Source: Flavobacteriales bacterium UBA1958
GTDB lineage: Bacteria; Bacteroidota; Bacteroidia; Flavobacteriales_D; Sanyastnellaceae
Direction: 5' to 3'
Assembly (NCBI GenBank): GCA_002336675.1
Contig: DDEI01000070.1
Span: 15,106 to 20,349 of the forward strand
Length of the DNA stretch: 5,244 nt
Shown here: positions 1-5,244 of the stretch, in pieces
How positions within the stretch are numbered: position 1 is the first letter of the stretch
Layout of the letters: each line of letters opens with the position of its first letter
Translations under genes and position numbers: made by a program
Notes under the pieces: generated by a model
The model's input: the letters and a program-made list of their open reading frames with translations, nothing else
Database searches by the model: none
Told to the model about the DNA's origin: nothing

Positions 1-46
1 CCTTCGGGTTATGAGCCCGACGAGCTACCAACTGCTCCACCTCGCA
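1..46 (-). tRNA. Initiator tRNA-fMet (anticodon CAT), 3' part cut off by window edge
   Basis: Read on the minus strand from 46 down to 1, this is the 5' half of a methionine tRNA: acceptor strand TGCGAGG, then T and the D arm GGAGCAG...TAGCTC. The anticodon stem has the loop CTCATAA (15 down to 9) flanked by GGG (18-16) and CCC (8-6). Three consecutive G:C pairs next to a CAT anticodon are the classical mark of the initiator tRNA that enters the ribosomal P site, so this is the formylmethionine rather than the elongator species. The variable region, T arm and acceptor 3' strand lie left of the window. The first base is T in the alignment used here, where E. coli has C. No convincing promoter is visible just upstream (above position 46), so it may be read from a farther start or be part of a longer tRNA transcript. 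Confidence 0.93.
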
Positions 47-370
47 ATGTTTACAAAACAACTCTAACCTTTGTTCGCTAGATTTATTTCGGACTGTAAA
101 TATATGAAGTTTTAATTCCTAGTGCTTAATTGATAGATTTATTTTCGGGATTAAATGTGATGTATGTTTAAATAAGGTTTAATAATCTACTTTTAATTAA
201 ATTATTCCGATAAATAAACGTAAACTCTTTTATTACTTGCCAGTTGCTTTTACTGTTTTCTTGGATGTTTATTACATCATTAACTCCGGCGACTCAGACA
301 ACTATCAAAGTGATAATAGTAGTCGAGCTATATTATACAAACTTCGCTAAACTAAAAGGTTAAGGGAATT

Positions 371-385
371 CAAATGTTACATTTG
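371..385. promoter_or_regulatory. Candidate palindromic site CAAATG-TTA-CATTTG
   Basis: The two six-base arms are perfect inverted complements around a three-base centre, and a TTTT run follows directly at 386-389. The size fits a dimeric-regulator operator, or a small hairpin that could act as a weak terminator. It sits about 190 bases upstream of the GH3 start. Perfect 6-3-6 palindromes also arise by chance in AT-rich DNA, so this is only a candidate. Confidence 0.2.
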
Positions 386-463
386 TTTTATCTTGAGTGG
401 GGCATTTTATAACACCCCTAAGATTAACTAAGGGTTAGGTATTCAGAGCTATGTTCTAGTGAG

Positions 464-490
464 TTGTTTGTATGTTTCATTTTTTATAAT
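464..490 (+). promoter_or_regulatory. Possible promoter for the GH3 gene
   Basis: TTG at 464-466 is followed after 18 bases by TATAAT at 485-490. The TTG and the spacing resemble the Bacteroidota -33/-7 arrangement (TTG, about 17-23 bases, TAnnTTTG), but the downstream box looks more like a classical -10 and matches the Bacteroidota box only partly. TATGTTTC at 471-478 fits that box better but lacks a TTG at the right distance upstream. Either would give a leader of roughly 70-90 bases before the ATG at 573. Confidence 0.25.
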
Positions 491-572
491 CGATTAATTT
501 AAACTGTCATTTTATTCCTTGTAGTTAATCAATTAATAGTTGAACTTAGCTTTAGCCCAAAGATGCCTGCTA

Positions 573-2120
573 ATGCCATTTAATTCCGTTTTTTCCTGGT
601 TTATGAAAAAAAGAGTTCATCAAATAGAGCTCTTTAAGAAATACCCATTAGAGGTTCAGGGAGAGTTGATGAAGGATTTATGCAGAATGGCTCAGCATAC
701 AGAGTTTGGACTCATGTATAACTTCAGTTCCATTAAGAGTGCTAGCGAGTTTAAAGAGCGTGTACCTATTAGAACGTATGAAGATTTTGAGCCATACATC
801 TCTCGTCTTAGAGAAGGGGAGCAAAACCTTCTATGGCCTAGCAAGCAAAAATGGTTTGCTAAATCTTCAGGCACCACAAGTGGAGAGAGTAAGTATATAC
901 CAGTCACATCAGAGTCATTAGAGGAGTGCCATTATAAAGGAGGGAAGGATTCACTTTCTATTTACTACGAATTAAACCCACAGGCTGATGTATATTCAGG
1001 AAAGACCTTAGTGCTTGGAGGTAGCTCCAATATTCATTCGTATAATAAAGCATGTTATACGGGAGATTTAAGTGCTATAATTATTAGAAATCTTCCTATT
1101 TGGGTCGAGTTAAAGCGCATACCCAACAAGGATATAGCTCTTATGGAAGACTGGGAGCATAAAATAGATAAGATGGCGCTAACAAGTATGCATGAAGATG
1201 TGAGAATGGTGGTAGGAGTTCCGTCATGGACTTTAGTTCTTATGAAGCGTATTCTAGAGATGCAAAATAAATCGTTGATTACGGATGTATGGCCGAATCT
1301 AGAATTGTTTTTGCATGGGGGGGTTAGTTTTTCACCTTACCGAAAACAGTTTGAAAGTCTTATTGATTCTTCCAAGATGAATTATTTGGAGACCTATAAT
1401 GCCTCAGAGGGCTTTTTCGGAATTCAAGACAGATTAGGCGAGAAAGACATGCTTTTAATGTTGGATTATGGGATCTATTATGAGTTTATCCCTTTGATAA
1501 ACGTGAATGATGACCAGCCTAAGACGCTAAGCTTAAGCGAAGTGAATTTGGGAGAGGTTTATGCATTAGTTATTTCTACTAATGGAGGACTTTGGAGGTA
1601 TATGATAGGAGACACTATTCAGTTCACTAGCTTAACCCCTTTTAGAATAAAGGTGTCAGGAAGGACGAAGCATTTTATGAATGCTTTTGGTGAAGAAGTT
1701 ATAATTGAAAATGCAATAGCTGCCTTAGAAGTTGCATGCGCTGAGACTTCAGCTACGATTTCGGATTTTACCGCTGGGCCAGTTTATATTGGTCAGACAA
1801 ATAAGGGTAGGCATGAGTGGTTTATTGAGTTTCAGGAAACACCGAGTGATATAGATAAATTTCGAGTTGTGTTGGATCAGGCTTTGCAACTAGAGAATAC
1901 AGATTATCAATCTAAACGGGCTTATAATTTAGCGCTGGAAGAACCACTGATAAGAATTCTGCCCAGAGGAACGTTTTACAAATGGATGAAAAAAAGAGGG
2001 AAGTTAGGTGGTCAAAACAAAGTACCCAGGCTATCTAACAATAGGGAGTATTTAGATGAAATTAATTCTCTTATCAAAACAGGCTATTTGGCCGAAGAAT
2101 TAAATTTAAAAAGAACATGA
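573..2120 (+). CDS. GH3-family acyl-acid-amido synthetase-like adenylating enzyme
   Basis: The 515-residue product matches the bacterial GH3 (auxin-responsive promoter) family of the ANL adenylating superfamily, whose plant members activate carboxylic acids with ATP and join them to amino acids. Visible motifs, counted from Met at 573: the P-loop-like SSGTTSGESKYIPVT at 98-112, HGGVSF near 249-254, YNASEG at 275-280, LWRYMIGDTIQF at 340-351 (the YRxGD-type motif), KVSGRTKHFMNAFGEE around 360-375, and a C-terminal GGQNKVPRL with Lys483 in the place of the lysine that contacts the adenylate. All core motifs are intact and the length is normal. The substrate in bacteria is not known to me. Start choice: the frame is open back to a TTG at 540, but the ATG at 573 opens with MPFNSVFSWFMKKRVHQIEL, which resembles the N-terminus of relatives as I remember them; no Shine-Dalgarno helps. 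No signal peptide, so cytoplasmic. The stop overlaps the next gene's ATG (ATGA), suggesting coupling. A run of seven G at 1317-1323 is unusual. Confidence 0.9.
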   Translation: MPFNSVFSWFMKKRVHQIELFKKYPLEVQGELMKDLCRMAQHTEFGLMYNFSSIKSASEFKERVPIRTYEDFEPYISRLREGEQNLLWPSKQKWFAKSSGTTSGESKYIPVTSESLEECHYKGGKDSLSIYYELNPQADVYSGKTLVLGGSSNIHSYNKACYTGDLSAIIIRNLPIWVELKRIPNKDIALMEDWEHKIDKMALTSMHEDVRMVVGVPSWTLVLMKRILEMQNKSLITDVWPNLELFLHGGVSFSPYRKQFESLIDSSKMNYLETYNASEGFFGIQDRLGEKDMLLMLDYGIYYEFIPLINVNDDQPKTLSLSEVNLGEVYALVISTNGGLWRYMIGDTIQFTSLTPFRIKVSGRTKHFMNAFGEEVIIENAIAALEVACAETSATISDFTAGPVYIGQTNKGRHEWFIEFQETPSDIDKFRVVLDQALQLENTDYQSKRAYNLALEEPLIRILPRGTFYKWMKKRGKLGGQNKVPRLSNNREYLDEINSLIKTGYLAEELNLKRT

Positions 2121-2893
2121 CTATTTTTTTGTATTATATCTTTCAATTTATTCTTCTCTGGCAAACGCCATGCAAGATGGAGGGGGATATCGAATTAGAT
2201 GAGTTTCAAAATGTTTATGTATACGATAATACGTCTCTTTTAAACTATAATAAAGCAGGTGTAAATCATTTCTCCTACAGCAACTTAAGGAAAGGAGAGA
2301 TAACTTCAGTGGATGTAACAAACCCTCTGAGAATAGTCCTTTATTATGGTGAAAATAATGAGGTTATTTTTTTAGATAATACCCTTTCGGAGCAAAATCA
2401 AGGAGTAAGTCTTAATGACTTGTCTTTATACGATGTTTCCCTAGTATGCTCCTCTTTTCAAAATCACTTGTGGCTATATCGATCAGCTGAACAAAAGTTG
2501 GTGAGGATAAATAGAAATGGGGAGGTGGTGAATGAAACGGCTAGCTTGGCTCTTTGGACTGAAGGAGATGTTGGTGAATTTATTTTACTTAAAGAGTCAG
2601 GTAATTTTCTTTATCTGGTTTCATCTGAGGGGGAGGTAATCGTCTTTGATCAGTATGGCACTTTTCGAAAAAAAATATTGATTTCTGAAGCTAGTAAGAT
2701 TCACGTCTCAGAGTCAAAAATTCTTTATTTACATGATAAGGATATTTACGCCATAGATACCGAGATTTATACTGAGCCTGTTTCTATTTATTCGTTTGAG
2801 GATGAGCTGAAAGTTGGAGTGGTTGATTTTAACCTTAGGCATGTTGCTATATTAAGACAGGGATTACTGAGCTTAAGTGAGGTCTCTAATTAG
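2117..2893 (+). CDS. Predicted exported beta-propeller-like protein of unknown function
   Basis: The 258-residue product begins with a hydrophobic stretch (residues 2-16, MTIFLYYIFQFILLW) that looks like a signal peptide or anchor but has no positive charge before the core. QTPC at 16-19 is not a proper lipobox. The rest is built from short beta-strand-and-turn units such as VYVYDNTSLLNYNKAG, LRIVLYYGENNEVIFLDN, LWLYRSAEQKLVRINRNG, LYLVSSEGEVIVFDQYG and ILYLHDKDIYAID, a rhythm typical of propeller blades. NPLRIVLYYGENNEVIFLDNTL (69-90) and SLVCSSFQNHLWLY (108-121) resemble a conserved hypothetical protein that I remember from Bacteroidota genomes, without a known role. No catalytic residues are apparent. 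Its ATG lies inside the GH3 stop (four-base overlap), so it is very likely co-translated with GH3. It is probably periplasmic or membrane-tethered; the propeller fold is inferred from sequence rhythm alone. Confidence 0.8.
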   Translation: MTIFLYYIFQFILLWQTPCKMEGDIELDEFQNVYVYDNTSLLNYNKAGVNHFSYSNLRKGEITSVDVTNPLRIVLYYGENNEVIFLDNTLSEQNQGVSLNDLSLYDVSLVCSSFQNHLWLYRSAEQKLVRINRNGEVVNETASLALWTEGDVGEFILLKESGNFLYLVSSEGEVIVFDQYGTFRKKILISEASKIHVSESKILYLHDKDIYAIDTEIYTEPVSIYSFEDELKVGVVDFNLRHVAILRQGLLSLSEVSN

Positions 2894-2979
2894 GCTTTTA
2901 GTGGAAAAGTTTTTCTAATAATCCCCTGAATTTTTTTGTATTTTCACTCCATAGATTAAGCGACTTAAATAAATCAATA

Positions 2980-3621
2980 ATGAGTAAGAAAACGCACGTG
3001 GCGATAGCCGGTAATATAGGCTCGGGAAAAACAACTTTAACAACTCTTCTGTCTAAACATTTTAAATGGCAAGCACATTATGAGAATGTAGATGACAACC
3101 CCTACCTGAATGATTTTTATAAAGACATGCAGAGATGGTCTTTTAATCTTCAGGTTTTCTTTATGACAAAAAGATTTGATCAGCTACAAGAAATGATGAT
3201 TAGCAAAAAGAGTTTTATTCAAGATAGAACTATATATGAAGATGCATACATCTTTGCTCCCAATTTGCATGCTATGGGTCTTATGACAACTAGAGATTAC
3301 GAAAATTTTCTAGGTCTATTTAATAGTATGGATCAGTTCTGTCATGCTCCAGATCTTTTAGTGTATTTAAGAGCGAGTGTTCCCACGCTAGTCAATCAAA
3401 TACAGAAGAGAGGGCGTGATTATGAAGAATCCATTAGAATAGATTATTTAACGAGGCTCAATGAGCGTTATGAGGCGTGGATTAGTACGTATGATAAAGG
3501 AAATTTGTTAATCATTGATGTAGATGATAATTACTTCAATGATGATGCAGGAGACTTGAATAACATCATAACGAAAGTTGATGCCGAGCTTCATGGTTTA
3601 TTTGAACAACAAGAAGTTTAG
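2980..3621 (+). CDS. Deoxynucleoside kinase (dNK/dCK/dGK family)
   Basis: The 213-residue cytoplasmic enzyme transfers phosphate from ATP (or another NTP) to the 5' hydroxyl of a deoxynucleoside, the first step of DNA-precursor salvage. Features in order: P-loop GNIGSGKT at 11-18; Glu35 in HYENVDDNPYL, the position of the catalytic base in this family; RWSFNLQVFF at 52-61, the conserved helix beside the substrate pocket; QDRTIYEDAYIFA at 81-93, the DRS-type motif; LLVYLRASV at 126-134; and the arginine-rich LID KRGRDYEESI at 143-152. The length is normal and the frame is intact. The sequence does not let me say which base is preferred; bacterial relatives mostly act on dA, dG or dC. The start is ATG after an A/T-rich AAATAAATCAATA leader without Shine-Dalgarno, usual for Bacteroidota. 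The gene follows the propeller-like gene by 86 bp. That gap holds only a weak AT hairpin (2895-2909) and no clear promoter, so read-through from upstream is possible. A strong terminator follows 12 bp after the stop. Confidence 0.93.
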   Translation: MSKKTHVAIAGNIGSGKTTLTTLLSKHFKWQAHYENVDDNPYLNDFYKDMQRWSFNLQVFFMTKRFDQLQEMMISKKSFIQDRTIYEDAYIFAPNLHAMGLMTTRDYENFLGLFNSMDQFCHAPDLLVYLRASVPTLVNQIQKRGRDYEESIRIDYLTRLNERYEAWISTYDKGNLLIIDVDDNYFNDDAGDLNNIITKVDAELHGLFEQQEV

Positions 3622-3633
3622 ATAAAAATATTA

Positions 3634-3678
3634 AGACATAAAAAAAACCATTTCAAGTGAAATGGTTTTTTTATGTCT
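3634..3678. terminator. Bidirectional intrinsic terminator between convergent genes
   Basis: The inner stem pairs 3641-3654 (seven A, then CCATTTC) perfectly with 3659-3672 (GAAATGG, then seven T) around an AAGT loop. One unpaired A at 3640 separates this from an outer stem, AGACAT (3634-3639) with ATGTCT (3673-3678). The T run follows the CCATTTC/GAAATGG core on the plus strand and the mirrored A run does the same for the minus strand. It lies 12 bp after the kinase stop and 15 bp after the pyrophosphatase stop on the other strand, so it should end transcription from both directions. Confidence 0.9.
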
Positions 3679-3693
3679 ATTAAATTCTAAATT

Positions 3694-5244
3694 TTACTGG
3701 GCTACTAATGAGACTTGAAGTGTTACTTCATCATTAATTACCTTATCACCTAAGGTATCGAAGAATTTGCCTGATTTATATTTTATACCGTAATCTGTTC
3801 TATCAAATTTGATAGCTCCTGCTATAGAAATATTTCCTTTAATGTTTTGAGACTGGACCGCTACTAGCATAGCAATAGCAGGCTTAGTAATCCCTTTAAT
3901 AGTTAAATCTCCATTCACCTTGAAGTTGGTTTTCATACCTTGCGCAGACGCCATAAGCTCTGAGCTTGTTATTTTATAGCTCGCTTTCGGATGCTTATCT
4001 ACTCCGAAAAAATCATCTGCTTTGAGGTGTCCGACTAGATTTGCATTGGACTCATCATCTTCTATGTCAGTAACACTTATAGAAATCATGTCGAGGGTAA
4101 TAAGACCAGCAGAAATTAAGCCGTTTTCACCCATAGAAAAGGTTCCAGAGTTGACAGAGACCTCGCCACTGTGGGCGCCTGTTAATTTTCTACCTGTCCA
4201 CTTTATTATACTTTGAGAAGCGTCTAAGGTATAAGTTCCAGCATTAGGTGGTACAGGACTATTATTTGCTGTAGAAATATTATTAGGGTCAAATCCCATT
4301 TCCTCAAGAGCACATTTAGTTATTTCTGCTTCAAACTCTTTGTCATTTTGAGATTTATCTTGACACCACTTGGAGTTTTCTTCAGTTTTGTCTCTACCTG
4401 CCATGATTCCATAACAGTCACATGCGGAATATTCTCTTTCCTGTCCGTGATTTTCTAGTGAATGACCGCCTAATATAGGTGCGATAACTAATCCTATAAG
4501 ACAAGTAAGCTTGATGAGAATGTTCATAGAGGGGCCAGAAGTATCTTTGAATGGATCTCCAACTGTATCGCCAGTTACTGCTGCTTTGTGGGCGTCAGAA
4601 CCTTTGTAGGTCATCACTCCATTAATCTCTACACCAGCTTCGAAAGACTTTTTAGCGTTATCCCAAGCACCTCCAGCGTTGTTTTGGAAAATAGCCCATA
4701 GTACGCCTGAAACAGTAACACCTGCCATATAACCACCCAGCATTTCGGCAACCAACATGTTATTATCTTGATAAGCTAATTTACCTACCAAGACTACAGC
4801 TATTGGAAAACCTATGGTTAACAGGCCAGGTAACATCATTTCTTTTAAAGATGCTTTTGTAGAAATAGCCACACATTTATCATATTCTGGTTTCCCAGTT
4901 CCTTCCATTATTCCTGGAATTTCTTTAAACTGTCTTACGACTTCATTTACCATTTCCATGGCTGCTTTACCTACAGCATTCATAGCTAATGCAGAGAATA
5001 CAACTGGTACCATAGCACCAACAAATAACATAGCTAATACCGGTGCTTTAAATATGTTAATTCCATCTATTCCTGTGAAAGTAACGTATGCGGCGAACAA
5101 TGCTAACGAAGTTAACGCTGCAGATGCAATAGCAAAACCTTTACCAGTAGCAGCAGTTGTATTACCAACAGCATCTAAAATATCAGTTCTCTCTCGAACT
5201 ATAGGGTCTTGTTCACTCATTTCAGCAATACCACCAGCATTATC
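3694..5244 (-). CDS. hppA: Membrane pyrophosphatase (K+-dependent type) fused to a C-terminal YceI domain; 5' end off window
   Basis: The frame runs through the right edge, so the ATG at 5220 is internal: upstream codons read DNAGGIAE, the conserved mPPase DNAGGIAEM motif. Residues are counted from that Asp as 1; 516 are visible. mPPases couple cytoplasmic pyrophosphate hydrolysis to H+ or Na+ export. Residues 1-260 match the last third of the family: GNTTAATGKGFAIASAALT at 27-45, helices near 34-56, 65-88, 136-158, 169-192 and 240-260 (the usual TM12-16), and the pyrophosphate-binding GDTVGDPFKDTSGP at 225-238. Ala31 and Gly34 are the residues of K+-dependent enzymes (Lys and Thr in K+-independent ones). 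The ion-selecting glutamate of TM6 is off window, so H+ versus Na+ cannot be called. Where the family normally ends (about 260) the frame continues: a hydrophilic linker with Cys275, 277, 294 and 311, a Pro/Asn-rich spacer, then a full YceI domain (337-514) with YTLDASQSIIKWTGRKL, HLKADDFFGVDKHP, VNGDLTIKGITKP and KFDRTDYGIKYKSG. YceI proteins are lipocalin-like isoprenoid binders. No second signal peptide precedes it, so TM16 would deliver it to the periplasm. Confidence 0.93.
   Translation of the reverse strand, partial: DNAGGIAEMSEQDPIVRERTDILDAVGNTTAATGKGFAIASAALTSLALFAAYVTFTGIDGINIFKAPVLAMLFVGAMVPVVFSALAMNAVGKAAMEMVNEVVRQFKEIPGIMEGTGKPEYDKCVAISTKASLKEMMLPGLLTIGFPIAVVLVGKLAYQDNNMLVAEMLGGYMAGVTVSGVLWAIFQNNAGGAWDNAKKSFEAGVEINGVMTYKGSDAHKAAVTGDTVGDPFKDTSGPSMNILIKLTCLIGLVIAPILGGHSLENHGQEREYSACDCYGIMAGRDKTEENSKWCQDKSQNDKEFEAEITKCALEEMGFDPNNISTANNSPVPPNAGTYTLDASQSIIKWTGRKLTGAHSGEVSVNSGTFSMGENGLISAGLITLDMISISVTDIEDDESNANLVGHLKADDFFGVDKHPKASYKITSSELMASAQGMKTNFKVNGDLTIKGITKPAIAMLVAVQSQNIKGNISIAGAIKFDRTDYGIKYKSGKFFDTLGDKVINDEVTLQVSLVAQ

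Larger units (their letters stand above)
47..572. other. AT-rich intergenic region between tRNA-fMet and the GH3 gene
   Basis: This gap of about 525 bases separates two divergent genes. I find no reading frame with family-like composition: frames opening here hit stops within a few codons to a few tens of codons. A TAG at 537-539 closes the GH3 frame upstream. What can be seen is weak: two degenerate copies of TAGATTTATTT(T)CGG(G)A at 79-93 and 134-150, a similar inverted stretch at 207-218, a 6-3-6 palindrome at 371-385, a short GGGG/CCCC stem at 399-418, and a possible promoter near 464-490. None of these identifies an RNA gene. The region presumably carries the divergent promoters and untranslated leaders of its neighbours. 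Confidence 0.6.

Noticed and set aside
399..418. GGGG ... CCCC stem as a riboswitch or small RNA element
   Set aside because: Only four G:C pairs around a twelve-base loop, with no extension and no recognisable conserved core.
540..572. TTG at 540 as the start of the GH3 gene
   Set aside because: The in-frame stretch before 573 (MNLALAQRCLL) does not resemble the family start, whereas the ATG at 573 does. The TTG directly follows an in-frame TAG and has no supporting ribosome site.
692..921. Short reading frames on both strands inside the GH3 gene
   Set aside because: They overlap the strongly conserved GH3 ATP-binding region, have no family features and no independent start signals.
2895..2914. 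CTTTT-agtgg-AAAAG hairpin followed by TTTTT as a terminator before the kinase
   Set aside because: The stem is only five A/T-dominated pairs and would be unstable; it does not support ending the upstream transcript.
2935..2959. TTTG ... TAGATTAA as a Bacteroidota promoter for the kinase
   Set aside because: The spacing of 13 bases is too short for the -33/-7 arrangement and the -7 box matches only partly.
4022..4216. Plus-strand 64-codon frame opposite the YceI domain
   Set aside because: It is fully antisense to a well-supported domain and its composition reflects the complementary codons.
5218..5220. ATG at 5220 as the start of the pyrophosphatase gene
   Set aside because: The codons before it encode DNAGGIAE, which with this Met forms a conserved internal mPPase motif, so the gene continues beyond the window.

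Overview
The window looks like a piece of a low-GC (mid to upper 30s % by eye) member of the Bacteroidota, probably a marine-type Cytophagia or Flavobacteriia lineage. This rests on four things: the protein families present (a bacterial GH3-type adenylating enzyme, a small P-loop deoxynucleoside kinase, a K+-dependent-type membrane pyrophosphatase and a YceI domain of the Bacteroidota 'WTGRKLTGAH' type), A/T-rich leaders without Shine-Dalgarno sequences, and the absence of any recognisable mobile DNA. The family assignments come from motifs I can see; the lineage is inferred.

Layout. Positions 1-46 hold the 5' part of an initiator tRNA-Met on the minus strand, cut by the window edge. Positions 47-572 are an AT-rich gap that I can only describe as holding weak candidate signals: a 6-3-6 palindrome, a degenerate direct repeat and a possible promoter. 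Next come three plus-strand genes: a GH3 adenylating enzyme (573-2120), a 258-residue predicted exported beta-propeller-like protein of unknown function that overlaps it by 4 nt (2117-2893), and a deoxynucleoside kinase (2980-3621) after an 86-bp gap. A strong symmetrical hairpin with A and U tracts (3634-3678) lies between the converging genes and probably terminates transcription from both sides. The rest (3694-5244, minus strand) is the 3' portion of a membrane-bound pyrophosphatase gene whose start lies beyond the right edge.

How the genes work together. The GH3 enzyme and the propeller-like protein are probably translationally coupled. The kinase salvages deoxynucleosides and may be read from the same transcript, but I see no direct metabolic link to GH3. 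The most notable object is the pyrophosphatase. After its last membrane helix the reading frame continues for about 255 residues, through a four-cysteine linker into a complete YceI lipocalin-like domain. Known mPPase topology puts the C-terminus outside the cytoplasmic membrane, so this would be an ion pump carrying a periplasmic lipid-binding domain. I found no CRISPR array, transposon, phage gene or defence system.
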